From the NCBI RefSeq assembly GCF_023715345.1, contig NZ_JAMBNY010000001.1:1054001-1118000 (forward strand): DNA of 64,000 nt. The letters run 5' to 3'. Below are positions 19,001-27,265 of the stretch, piece by piece (within the stretch, counting starts at the first letter, position 1; every line of letters begins with the position of its first letter). A model generated the notes under the pieces. That model saw nothing but the letters and a program-made list of their open reading frames with translations. It was not told the DNA's origin and did not search any database. The DNA is from Paenibacillus camelliae. GTDB lineage: Bacteria > Bacillota > Bacilli > Paenibacillales > Paenibacillaceae. Both the position numbers and the translations under genes were made by a program.

Positions 19001-20104
19001 TTAATCAAGCAGCTGAAAGTTGCGCATACCAAGTGGTAGCAGCTGCGGCTTTTCACAGGAGCTCTGCATCATATAATGCTTGCCTTCACTAGCCGCATCA
19101 TGAATACCGTGCATCGCCTCAAGCACATGATAGCCTAGCTGACCGCTTGCACGATGCTGGCGTCCTTCGATAATAGCAGCGGCCATGTCTGCTGCTCCAA
19201 GACCACGGCTATTTTCCGTATTGCCATACAGCAGCGGCACGTTATGCCATTCACTTGTGCCCGCTCGATGAATGCGAACCTCACCGCCAAAGTTGTTAGG
19301 ATCAGGTACAACGAGCGTGCCGTGGCTGCCGTGCACCTCAATACGAGGCAGTGTGGAATGAGCTGGCGTATCGAATGAAGTTATGATCGTTCCAAGCGCA
19401 CCGCCCGCAAAGTCAATAATTCCAGCGACATGCGTTGGCACCTCAACTTTAATTTTTTGCCCAAACTTCGGCTGACTTGTAATGGTGCGCTCTGGGTATG
19501 AGATGTTAGCTGCACCTGTGACGCGACGAATCGGTCCTAGCATTGCAACCATCGCTGTTAAGTAGTACGGTCCCATATCAAACATCGGCCCGCCACCAAC
19601 TTGATAATAGAACTCAGGATTAGGATGCCAACGCTCGTGGCCACCAGACAGCATAAATGCTGATGCACTAATCGGCGTGCCGATCCAGCCATCCTCAATA
19701 ACCTTAACAGCGGTCTGAATGCCTCCGCCTAAGAATGTATCTGGTGCGCTTCCGACGATAAGACCTTTCTTCTCGGCTAGTGCAAGAACCTGTTGCGCCT
19801 CCTCACGAGTAACTGTGAAAGGTTTTTCTACATAGACATGCTTTCCTGCTTCCAATGCCTGTAGGGAAACCGAGGCATGTGCTTGCGGAATCGTTAGATT
19901 GATCACCATCTGAATTTCTGGGTCAGCAAGCAGTTCTTCAACAGAATAGCCCTTGATGCTAAAATTTTCAGCTCTTTCCCGAGCACGGTCAAGGTCTAGA
20001 TCAGCAATCGCTACAACCTCCATGCTGTCAAACTTACGACCATTCTCAAGATAAATACCGCTAATGTTGCCTGCACCAATAATACCAACTTTTATTTTAT
20101 TCAT
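19001..20104 (-). CDS. Gfo/Idh/MocA-family oxidoreductase
   Basis: 367 residues. An N-terminal Rossmann fold (KVGIIGAGNISGIYLEN) binds NAD(P), and EKPF (VYVEKPFTVT, near residue 93) is the family's conserved cofactor/catalytic motif. The C-terminal domain includes GGHERWHPNPEFYYQVGGGPMFDMGPYYL. It lies 20 nt after thuA and ends the operon with a terminator. Together with ThuA and a second Gfo/Idh protein it suggests redox at a sugar carbon, for example 3-keto-glycoside chemistry. The exact substrate cannot be read from sequence. Confidence 0.85.
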   Translation of the reverse strand: MNKIKVGIIGAGNISGIYLENGRKFDSMEVVAIADLDLDRARERAENFSIKGYSVEELLADPEIQMVINLTIPQAHASVSLQALEAGKHVYVEKPFTVTREEAQQVLALAEKKGLIVGSAPDTFLGGGIQTAVKVIEDGWIGTPISASAFMLSGGHERWHPNPEFYYQVGGGPMFDMGPYYLTAMVAMLGPIRRVTGAANISYPERTITSQPKFGQKIKVEVPTHVAGIIDFAGGALGTIITSFDTPAHSTLPRIEVHGSHGTLVVPDPNNFGGEVRIHRAGTSEWHNVPLLYGNTENSRGLGAADMAAAIIEGRQHRASGQLGYHVLEAMHGIHDAASEGKHYMMQSSCEKPQLLPLGMRNFQLLD

Positions 20105-20124
20105 CGCATCGTCACCCTATCCGC

Positions 20125-20850
20125 CTAATTGACTTGATTGTCCTGCATACCAGTATACGTACCGCCTTGCTCTCCCGATTGTAGAGCAATCGCTTTTCCG
20201 TCGGCACACCATAAGAAGCCTCTACGCATCATTTCCATCACTTCAGGTATTTCCATGATGTTCGCCTGATGTCCTAGGGAATTATAATACACGCGTCCAA
20301 CTCCCCAACGCTTCGTCCAAGCCACTGGCATATCGACCGCTTTGTTCAGTACATGCGGGCCATCAACCGTTGGGAATCGTGTTGTAGCCAGCACTTCAAC
20401 TGCTGGATCAACATGCAAATAATATTGCTCAGATGAAACCTCAAAATTAGGTATGCCATCCACTAGCGGACTGGAGGTGTTGCACATTTCAACAGTATAG
20501 CGCACCCCATCATTACCTGGGTGAGCAACCCATTGTCCACCGGTCATAAACTGCCAGTCTACGTTTTTACGGAAAGAATCGCACATGCCGCCATGACAGC
20601 CTGCTAAGCCAACACCGCTCTGTACAGCTGCGGAAACATTGTTTACAAGCTCTTGATCAATCTCCCCCATCGTCCATGCAGGGATGATGAGATCAAGTCC
20701 TTTCAGATACTCGACATCGCGAAACGCCTCTAGCGTATCCTGTACATCTACCTCAAAGCCCTCTGCTTCTAGCTGTCCTCTAAAAATATTTGCTACCTGC
20801 TCAGGTTGATGACCATCCCAGCCACCCCATACGATTAATGCCTTGCGCAT
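20125..20850 (-). CDS. thuA: ThuA-domain protein (trehalose utilisation family)
   Basis: 241 residues of the ThuA family, which has a class I amidotransferase-like fold. Visible motifs are ALIVWGGWDGHQPEQ, LDLIIPAWTMGEI, GVGLAGCHGGMCDSF, SSEQYYLHVDPAVEVLATT and GRVYYNSLGHQ. ThuA proteins work with Gfo/Idh dehydrogenases (ThuB) in disaccharide catabolism through keto-sugar intermediates. This gene is flanked on both sides by Gfo/Idh genes, 20 nt from one and 120 nt from the other. Substrate is open. Confidence 0.85.
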   Translation of the reverse strand: MRKALIVWGGWDGHQPEQVANIFRGQLEAEGFEVDVQDTLEAFRDVEYLKGLDLIIPAWTMGEIDQELVNNVSAAVQSGVGLAGCHGGMCDSFRKNVDWQFMTGGQWVAHPGNDGVRYTVEMCNTSSPLVDGIPNFEVSSEQYYLHVDPAVEVLATTRFPTVDGPHVLNKAVDMPVAWTKRWGVGRVYYNSLGHQANIMEIPEVMEMMRRGFLWCADGKAIALQSGEQGGTYTGMQDNQVN

Positions 20851-20970
20851 TATTTATCCCCCTCTGTTGCTTGCAATAGTTAGAGCGTTATGTTTGGACA
20901 CATATCGCTTTTATGTTCGTACACTATACCAGTAGCGTACGATTGAATATCGTTCGTTTCCATTCCGTCG

Positions 20971-22134
20971 TTACATCTCGCTAATTGATACCCAGCGACG
21001 CTCCTCGATCGAACGCTCTACCGCTTCAAGTACCTCTTGGCATTTTACACCGTCTACAAAGTTCGGAACCGGCTGACGATCGTTGCTAATGGCATCCATA
21101 AGCTCAACCATCTCATGTGTAAAAGTATGCTCATAGCCAATCGTATGACCTGCTGGCCACCACGCGTCCATATATGCATGAGCGGCATCTGTAGCAAGCA
21201 CGCGACGGAAGCCTTGAACATCCTCTGCATCATCCGTAAAGTATACTTCCAGCTCATTCATACGCTCAAAATCAAAGCGTACACTGCCCTTGCTGCCGTT
21301 GATCTCAAAGCCGTTTGTGCAGCGGTGTCCACCAGCAAAGCGTGTCGCTTCAATGCTGCCTAACGCACCATTTTCAAATCGAGCCATAAGCAACGTAGCA
21401 TCATCGACCGTTACCTCGCCCATCTCAGTAGAGGCTCCGCCGCTTTTTGCGCTAAGTCCAGTCATCTCAGCGGCAAGTGGACGCTGCTTAATGAACGTTT
21501 CACTCATACCGATTACCTCGGAGAACTCTCCAACTAGATAACGTGCCAAGTCGATCGTGTGCGCACCAAGATCACCCAGCGAGCCTGAGCCTGCAATTTC
21601 CTTTTGCAAGCGCCATACAAGCGGGAATTGTGGGTCCATGATCCAATCCTGTAGAAACTGTCCACGGAAATGATGGATTTTACCGATGCGACCTTCTTCG
21701 ATTAGCTTTTTCGCTAGCTGAACGGCCGGTGCAAATCGATAGTTAAAGCCAACCATATGCTTAACACCCGCTGCTTCCGCAGCTTCTAGCATTTCTCTTG
21801 AATCTGCAAGAGTAAGAGCAAGTGGCTTCTCACAGAAAATATGCTTGCCTGCTTTTGCTGCTGCGATAGCAATTTCTTTATGTGCGTCACTTGGTGCATT
21901 AATATCAATAAGATCGATGTCATCACGCTGCAGTAGCTCACGCCAATCAGTTACAGCTTCTTCCCAGCCAAACTGCTTGCGAGCAACCTCAAGTGCTTCC
22001 TTATTACGGCCACAGATAGCCTTCATTTGTGGAACTGCACTATTAGGGAAAAACATTGGCAGTACACGATATGCATTGCTATGTGCCTTACCCATAAATT
22101 TATAACCGACCATACCAATTCGAACTTGAGTCAT
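20971..22134 (-). CDS. Gfo/Idh/MocA-family oxidoreductase
   Basis: 387 residues. It has an N-terminal Rossmann region (RIGMVGYKFMGKAHSNAY), the EKP motif (HIFCEKPLALTLADS) and a C-terminal substrate domain with GSGSLGDLGAHTIDLARYLVGEF. It differs clearly from the second Gfo/Idh protein of the operon, so this is not a recent duplication. First structural gene after lacI; the 223-nt gap contains repeat element A. A 120-nt gap to thuA may hold a second promoter. Confidence 0.87.
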   Translation of the reverse strand: MTQVRIGMVGYKFMGKAHSNAYRVLPMFFPNSAVPQMKAICGRNKEALEVARKQFGWEEAVTDWRELLQRDDIDLIDINAPSDAHKEIAIAAAKAGKHIFCEKPLALTLADSREMLEAAEAAGVKHMVGFNYRFAPAVQLAKKLIEEGRIGKIHHFRGQFLQDWIMDPQFPLVWRLQKEIAGSGSLGDLGAHTIDLARYLVGEFSEVIGMSETFIKQRPLAAEMTGLSAKSGGASTEMGEVTVDDATLLMARFENGALGSIEATRFAGGHRCTNGFEINGSKGSVRFDFERMNELEVYFTDDAEDVQGFRRVLATDAAHAYMDAWWPAGHTIGYEHTFTHEMVELMDAISNDRQPVPNFVDGVKCQEVLEAVERSIEERRWVSISEM

Positions 22135-22162
22135 TATAATTCCACCTTTCTTTTATAGGAAT

Positions 22163-22364
22163 TGAACTTCCTCTTACAAAGTGTGTTCAAAAGCTTGGAT
22201 TTCAGGACCAAGAAGATGGCACGATACTAGAAAGCGAGGAGCGCAGCGTACGTTTTTGGTACGTGAGCACTGTAGCTTTCGGTAGCGAGACATATTCGAT
22301 GCCGAATCCACTACAATGTCTAACATCGTCATCAAATTCGAGCTTTTGAACTTCCCCTTACAAG
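22163..22364 (-). repeat. Structured intergenic element, copy A
   Basis: The 167-bp element core (22185-22351) has terminal inverted arms GTTCAAAAGC / GCTTTTGAAC, an inner stem GAAAGC / GCTTTC and the central block GGAGCGCAGC ... GGTACGTGAGCAC. It begins 6 nt after the lacI stop. Short relics of the end sequence (GAACTTCCYCTTACAA) flank it on both sides, the right one overlapping the last lacI codons. The central block recurs at 25.3, 25.5 and 51.6 kb. Confidence 0.85.
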
Positions 22365-23368
22365 TTTGAGCTTTGTCGTACTACGAGCGACACAGGAACA
22401 ATCACCTGCGTCTCCCCCATATGCTCCTCATCAAGCAGCATAGTTGCGGCTTTAACGCCCATCTCGTAGAAAGGAACCGCGACACTAGACAGCTTAGGGG
22501 TTACAATATTCGCACCATCGGAGTTATCATAGCCGATAATGGTATAATGCTTGCCAGCTTCAAGCTGGTGTGACGCTAAGCCCTCCATCGCGCCGATCGC
22601 CATTCGATCATTTGCTGCAAATATGCTGTCTATCGTGCCGTCCTTAATTCTCTCAGCAAGAACATCAGCAGCGGTAATCCCACTTTTACGACCGTAATTC
22701 CCTTCGAGTAGCCACTGATCATTCAGCTGTATATTATGTTCCTGAAGTGCCTTAATATAACCTTTATAACGATCTATACTATTAGAATATTGCTTAGGTC
22801 CGTTCAGTAATGCTACCTTTCTGCTTCCTTGATCAATTAAATGAGTAACCGCCAAATAACTACCGTATTCATGATCTCCATCAACAAATCGATAGGATTG
22901 CCCCGGAAATCGTTGATTAATGATAACGAACGGGAAGTCATTGTCAGTTAACTCCTGTAATGCTGCGCGCTCCTCCTCATTGTCAGTCGAACCAAGAATG
23001 ATGCAGGAATCTATCTTTTTAGAGCGAAATAGTTTAGTATAATCTCTGTGCTGCGCAGGGTCCTGAAACACCATTAGCAAATTAACATTTGCATGTCGTG
23101 CGACCTCTGCAATCCCGCTTAATATTTCTGAAAAGTAATAGGTTGAGAATAAATGAACTTTAGGTACATGTGGAAGAACAACACCTAAATTTCCGCTTTT
23201 TTGACGAGCCAGCTGCTGAGCTAACGCATTTAATTCATAACCGAGCTGTGATGCGGCTTGCAGCACCTTTTCACGCGTTTCCTTTTTTATAGGCCCGACA
23301 TTGTTCATCACACGCGATACGGTTGCCTCCGACACCCCTGCTAGCTTAGCAACGTCTTTTCTGCTCAT
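22358..23368 (-). CDS. LacI-family transcriptional regulator
   Basis: 336 residues. The N-terminal HTH and hinge read SRKDVAKLAGVSEATVSRVM and LGYELNALAQQLARQKSGN, followed by a periplasmic-binding-protein-like effector domain (LGVVLPHVPKVHLFSTYYF, DSIFAANDRMAIGAMEGL). GGAGG is 7 nt before the ATG. It is upstream of and co-directional with the Gfo/Idh-ThuA-Gfo/Idh genes, so it is their likely local regulator with a sugar effector. Candidate operators lie in its own upstream region. Its last codons overlap the edge of repeat element A. Confidence 0.92.
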   Translation of the reverse strand: MSRKDVAKLAGVSEATVSRVMNNVGPIKKETREKVLQAASQLGYELNALAQQLARQKSGNLGVVLPHVPKVHLFSTYYFSEILSGIAEVARHANVNLLMVFQDPAQHRDYTKLFRSKKIDSCIILGSTDNEEERAALQELTDNDFPFVIINQRFPGQSYRFVDGDHEYGSYLAVTHLIDQGSRKVALLNGPKQYSNSIDRYKGYIKALQEHNIQLNDQWLLEGNYGRKSGITAADVLAERIKDGTIDSIFAANDRMAIGAMEGLASHQLEAGKHYTIIGYDNSDGANIVTPKLSSVAVPFYEMGVKAATMLLDEEHMGETQVIVPVSLVVRQSSNL

Positions 23369-23434
23369 TCATAAACCTCCTTTTCCGAATAAATTTGCGA
23401 AAATATGATAGTGTACACGCGTACATTATTTCAT

Positions 23435-23446
23435 GTAATCGTTTAC
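23435..23446. promoter_or_regulatory. Candidate LacI-type operator upstream of lacI
   Basis: GTAATCGTTTAC is a near-perfect 12-bp palindrome with a central CG, the usual shape of LacI-family sites. About 15 nt nearer the gene, TGTACACGCGTACA is a second imperfect palindrome. Autoregulation is inferred; CcpA binding is an alternative. Confidence 0.45.
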
Positions 23447-23463
23447 TTGTCAATTCAAAATCA

Positions 23464-23492
23464 ATAAAAAAGATCGCTCCTATGGAGCGACC
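23464..23492 (-). terminator. Rho-independent terminator of prfC
   Basis: GGTCGCTCC-ATA-GGAGCGATC followed by TTTTTTATT on the minus strand. The left arm of the stem includes the last codons and stop of prfC. Confidence 0.88.
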
Positions 23493-25060
23493 TCAAGAAA
23501 TTTAGTGTTCGGATTTTTTTCCATTGCTGTTCGCATAGCATACTCGTTTTCGAATAGCGCAACGTAATTATCCTTCTTGTCTTGTACAAGCGTAGAATTA
23601 ATACGGAACTTGCTTGGATCAATCTTCTCATCGACGATCCAACGAGCAAACTGATAGCTCATACGTTGAAGCATGACTTCAACTCCATATTCCGCTTGCA
23701 TTCGGTATTGGAACACCTCAAATTGCAGCTGACCAACTACCCCTACATACGTATCACTAAAGCTACCTACAGAATAGAAAACTTGAATAGTACCTTCTTC
23801 TGTTAGCTGATCCAAGCCCTTTTGATATTGCTTTTGCTTCAGTGCATTTTTCACTGTAACCTTTGCAAATATCTCAGGAGAGAACGTTGGCAGCTCATTG
23901 TACACAATATCAGTGCCTTGACTTAAGGAGTCGCCAATTCGGAAAATACCTGGGTCAAACAAACCGATAATATCACCAGGATAAGCTAAGTCAACAATAT
24001 CACGATCCTGAGCTAGAAACTGTTGAGGCTGAGAAAGCTTAATTGTCTTTCCATTGCGCACATGCTTAACCGCCATTCCACGTTCGAAACGACCAGAGCA
24101 AATACGTAAAAACGCAATACGATCACGATGCGCGGGATTCATATTAGCTTGAATCTTAAATACGTAACCACTAAACTTATCGCTTGTAGGATCAACAGGA
24201 CCTTCCTCACTCACTTTAGCTCCAGGCTGTGGTGCGAGCTCTAAGAAGTTTTCTAGAAAGGTTTGCACACCAAAATTGTTAACCGCACTTCCGAAGAAGA
24301 TCGGTGTTAGCTCACCATTACGTACTTTTTCATAATCGAATGGATCGCCTGCAACGTCAAGCAGCTCAAGATCAGAAATTAACTGATCAGTTAAATAATC
24401 TCCAGCCATGTCACGAATGATCGAGTCATTATAGTCTTCGACCTTTTTAACCTCGATCGTTTCATGATCTTTCCCCTGGAACAGCTCCACTTGGTTTTTC
24501 ATACGATCATATACACCGCAAAGCTCACGACCTGAACCAATCGGCCAGTTCATTGGAACGGAGCGTATGCCTAGTACCTGCTCAAGCTCTTCCATTAGAT
24601 CGAATGGACTTTTCCCTTCACGATCCAGCTTATTAATAAATGTAAAGATAGGGATTCCGCGTTGACGACAAACTTGGAAAAGCTTAATTGTTTGCGCCTC
24701 GACCCCTTTAGCTACGTCGATAAGCATGACTGCACTATCTGCTGCTGTCAATGTACGATACGTATCCTCAGAAAAGTCTTGGTGACCAGGTGTATCCAAG
24801 ATGTTGACACGATGACCCTTATAATCAAACTGCATAACGGAGGAAGTAACCGAAATCCCACGTTGCTTTTCAATTTCCATCCAGTCTGATGTGGCATGAC
24901 GATTTGCCTTACGGGCTTTAACGGAGCCTGCAAGACGGATAGCTCCTCCGAATAGGAGGAGCTTCTCTGTTAATGTCGTCTTACCTGCATCGGGATGGGC
25001 GATGATAGCAAATGTGCGTCGTTTCTCGACCTCTTTTTTAATTTCTTCGCTTAGACTCAT
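23480..25060 (-). CDS. prfC: Peptide chain release factor 3 (RF3)
   Basis: 526 residues, the normal RF3 length. This GTPase recycles RF1 and RF2 from the ribosome after termination. The G domain has the P-loop AHPDAGKTTLTEKLLLFGGA, the switch II motif DTPGHQDFSEDTYR and FINKLDREGKSP (NKxD). RF3-specific segments follow: GRELCGVYDR, FFGSAVNNFGVQTFLENF and QLQFEVFQYRMQAEYGVEV. A self-standing housekeeping gene with its own terminator. The 530-nt region upstream holds the repeat cluster B. Confidence 0.96.
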   Translation of the reverse strand: MSLSEEIKKEVEKRRTFAIIAHPDAGKTTLTEKLLLFGGAIRLAGSVKARKANRHATSDWMEIEKQRGISVTSSVMQFDYKGHRVNILDTPGHQDFSEDTYRTLTAADSAVMLIDVAKGVEAQTIKLFQVCRQRGIPIFTFINKLDREGKSPFDLMEELEQVLGIRSVPMNWPIGSGRELCGVYDRMKNQVELFQGKDHETIEVKKVEDYNDSIIRDMAGDYLTDQLISDLELLDVAGDPFDYEKVRNGELTPIFFGSAVNNFGVQTFLENFLELAPQPGAKVSEEGPVDPTSDKFSGYVFKIQANMNPAHRDRIAFLRICSGRFERGMAVKHVRNGKTIKLSQPQQFLAQDRDIVDLAYPGDIIGLFDPGIFRIGDSLSQGTDIVYNELPTFSPEIFAKVTVKNALKQKQYQKGLDQLTEEGTIQVFYSVGSFSDTYVGVVGQLQFEVFQYRMQAEYGVEVMLQRMSYQFARWIVDEKIDPSKFRINSTLVQDKKDNYVALFENEYAMRTAMEKNPNTKFLEVAP

Positions 25061-25115
25061 ACTTGCCTTCCCTTCATTACAGAAAGTTCTTAATTATTTT
25101 ATGATTAGTGCTTTA

Positions 25116-25582
25116 ACATCGTCATCAAAGTCGTGCTTTTTAGACTTCCCTTCCAATCGAGGTCTAAAAAGCTCGGCTTTCAGCGCTCCGCTCAAATATC
25201 TCCCTCGCTCGAACATTCTTTTGGAATGAGGGTCGCTGATGGAGACATTGAGCTCCGCTGGGGTTAGTACTAGAAAACAAGGAGCGCAGCGTACGCTCTT
25301 AGTACGTGAGCACCACAGTTTTCGCTAGCGTTCAATATTCGCCGTCGAATAACCTACAGCGCGTTACATCGTCATCAAAGTCGTGCTTTTTAGACTTCCC
25401 TTCCAATCGAGGTCTAAAAAGCTCGGCTTTCAGGACCAAGAAGATTGAACGCTAGTTAGAAAACAAGGAGCGCAGCGTACGTTCTTGGTACGTGAGCACC
25501 ACAGTTTTCGCTAGCGTTCAATATTCGCCGTCGGATCAACCTCAAAGAAGATACATCGTCATCAAAGTCGTGCTTTTTAGAC
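25116..25582 (-). repeat. Tandem cluster of structured intergenic elements, copies B1 and B2 plus an end relic
   Basis: This fills most of the 530-nt gap between zwf and prfC. The end sequence ACATCGTCATCAAAGTCGTG plus CTTTTTAGAC occurs three times (from 25116, 25366 and 25553). B2 (25411-25582, 172 bp) is complete, with arms GTCTAAAAAGC / GCTTTTTAGAC, middle stem ATTGAACGCTAG / CTAGCGTTCAAT (12 bp perfect) and inner stem GAAAAC / GTTTTC. B1 (25161-25395, 235 bp) has the same ends and centre but a different left arm of about 60 extra bases. The cluster begins 9 nt after the zwf stop. No coding capacity is evident. Confidence 0.9.
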
Positions 25583-25591
25583 TACATCTAA

Positions 25592-27145
25592 TTAGCGGCT
25601 GTTGGTGATCCAGATGACGTTATCCTCCTCCTGCCCATTCACCGGCCACCACTGGAAGCCATCTGCTTTGAGCAATGCTTCTGCAGATTCAGGTCCCCAT
25701 GAGCCAGCAGGATAGAAGGCTAGATCAGAGCTTTCTTCACGCCATGCCTTCGCAATTCTGTCTACGAATGACCATGCCTGTGCGACTTCATCCCAACGAG
25801 TAAAGTATGTAGAGTCACCACGTGCAGCATCGTGAATTAAGCGTTCATAAGCTTCTGGCGTATTAATGCCGATTAGGCAGCTTTGACAAAACTCCATATT
25901 GACCGCTTGAATTTCTGTGTCGGAGCCAGGCTTTTTAGCATTTAATTTAATGTAAATACCCTCCATCGGGTTAACACGAATAACGAGTAGATTTGGAGCA
26001 AGATCATGACGAGTGCCGAATAGAATATTATCCGCAACCGGCTTGAATTCAATAACAACCTCCGTCGTTTTTACAGGGAGACGCTTGCCCGTACGAATAT
26101 AGAACGGAACGCCAGCCCAACGGAAATTATCAACAAATACTTTAGCAGCAAAGTATGTTTCCGTAGTAGATGCAGCATCCACGGACTCTTCTTCACGATA
26201 GCCCGGAAGCTGCTTATCACCGAACTTCCCTGCTTCATATTGGCCACGAATGACGTTTTCACGTACTTCCTCGCTCGATTCGTAGTTACGTAGTGAACGA
26301 AGCACCTTAACCTTCTCATCACGAATATCTTCACCAATTAGTCGGCTTGGTGGTTCCATTGCGATCATCGCCAGCATTTGCAGCATATGGTTTTGCCCCA
26401 TATCACGAAGAGCACCAGATTTATCATAATAGCCACCACGCTCTTCAACACCTACAGTTTCAGAAAGTGTAATTTGAACATTGGCAATATGCTTGTTGTT
26501 CCAAAGCGGCTCGAAGAAGGAGTTCGAGAAGCGCAATACTTGAATATTTTGTACCATCTCTTTTCCAAGATAATGGTCAATGCGGAAAATCTCTTCTTCT
26601 TTAAATACTTGATTTAGCTGCTCATTCAGCTCTTGAGCGGATGGAAGATCATAGCCGAATGGCTTTTCAATGACAAGGCGGTGCCACCCCTTAGATTCTA
26701 GCATGCCACCATCGCGCATATTAAATGATACTGGTCCAAATAAGGATGGAGCAAGTGCTAGATAGAACAGACGATTTCCTGGAATATTAAACTGCTGGTC
26801 CAGCTCGTCAGACAGCTTATTCAGCTCCTTAAAGCCTTCAACATCGTTAATATCCAAGGACATATAAACAAAATGCTCAGCAAATCGATTCCACATCGTC
26901 AAGTCGTCAGCCTTATAGCGGCAGAACTCTTGAATTGAATCATAGAGGTCAGAACGAAATTGCTCATTCGTACGAGCGCGTCGAGCAAGTCCCACGACCG
27001 CAAAATTTTCAGATAGCTTGCCTTCTTTATATAAACTGAACAATGCTGGGAACAATTTACGACGTGCTAAATCACCAGTTGCACCAAACAAATAATAAAT
27101 TGCGCCTTCTGGTGCTACGGATTCCATTGAAGTTGTGTAGGTCAT
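25592..27145 (-). CDS. zwf: Glucose-6-phosphate 1-dehydrogenase
   Basis: 517 residues; oxidises glucose-6-phosphate to 6-phosphogluconolactone with NADP, the entry to the oxidative pentose phosphate pathway. The coenzyme fingerprint is YLFGATGDLARRKLFPAL (18-35) and the substrate motif is RIDHYLGKEMVQNI near residue 195. Also typical are RLVIEKPFGYDL and PFYIRTGKRLP. The gene stands alone; neither gnd nor pgl is adjacent. The Shine-Dalgarno match is weak (AGAAAG), so the start is slightly uncertain. Confidence 0.96.
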   Translation of the reverse strand: MTYTTSMESVAPEGAIYYLFGATGDLARRKLFPALFSLYKEGKLSENFAVVGLARRARTNEQFRSDLYDSIQEFCRYKADDLTMWNRFAEHFVYMSLDINDVEGFKELNKLSDELDQQFNIPGNRLFYLALAPSLFGPVSFNMRDGGMLESKGWHRLVIEKPFGYDLPSAQELNEQLNQVFKEEEIFRIDHYLGKEMVQNIQVLRFSNSFFEPLWNNKHIANVQITLSETVGVEERGGYYDKSGALRDMGQNHMLQMLAMIAMEPPSRLIGEDIRDEKVKVLRSLRNYESSEEVRENVIRGQYEAGKFGDKQLPGYREEESVDAASTTETYFAAKVFVDNFRWAGVPFYIRTGKRLPVKTTEVVIEFKPVADNILFGTRHDLAPNLLVIRVNPMEGIYIKLNAKKPGSDTEIQAVNMEFCQSCLIGINTPEAYERLIHDAARGDSTYFTRWDEVAQAWSFVDRIAKAWREESSDLAFYPAGSWGPESAEALLKADGFQWWPVNGQEEDNVIWITNSR

Positions 27146-27265
27146 TTATCTCATTCTTTCTTTAAAATTTTTTATACATATTTACATGTAATGTAGTTTA
27201 GCATATTCATCCTGAATTCGCCATGAAGTTTCCATAAAAAATACTAATCGTCTTATTCAGTACAG

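Noticed and set aside
20901-20970. Promoter and LacI operator before thuA (TATAGTGTACG resembling bases upstream of lacI)
   Set aside because: The shared string is short and no proper -35 or palindrome is present; too weak to list.
22185-25582. Insertion sequence remnants
   Set aside because: The elements have inverted ends like a MITE, but no transposase fragment and no clear target-site duplication, so I list them as structured repeats instead.
27182-27191. Perfect palindrome TTACATGTAA upstream of zwf as an operator
   Set aside because: Ten AT-rich bases in an AT-rich leader are easily found by chance and no matching second site was seen.
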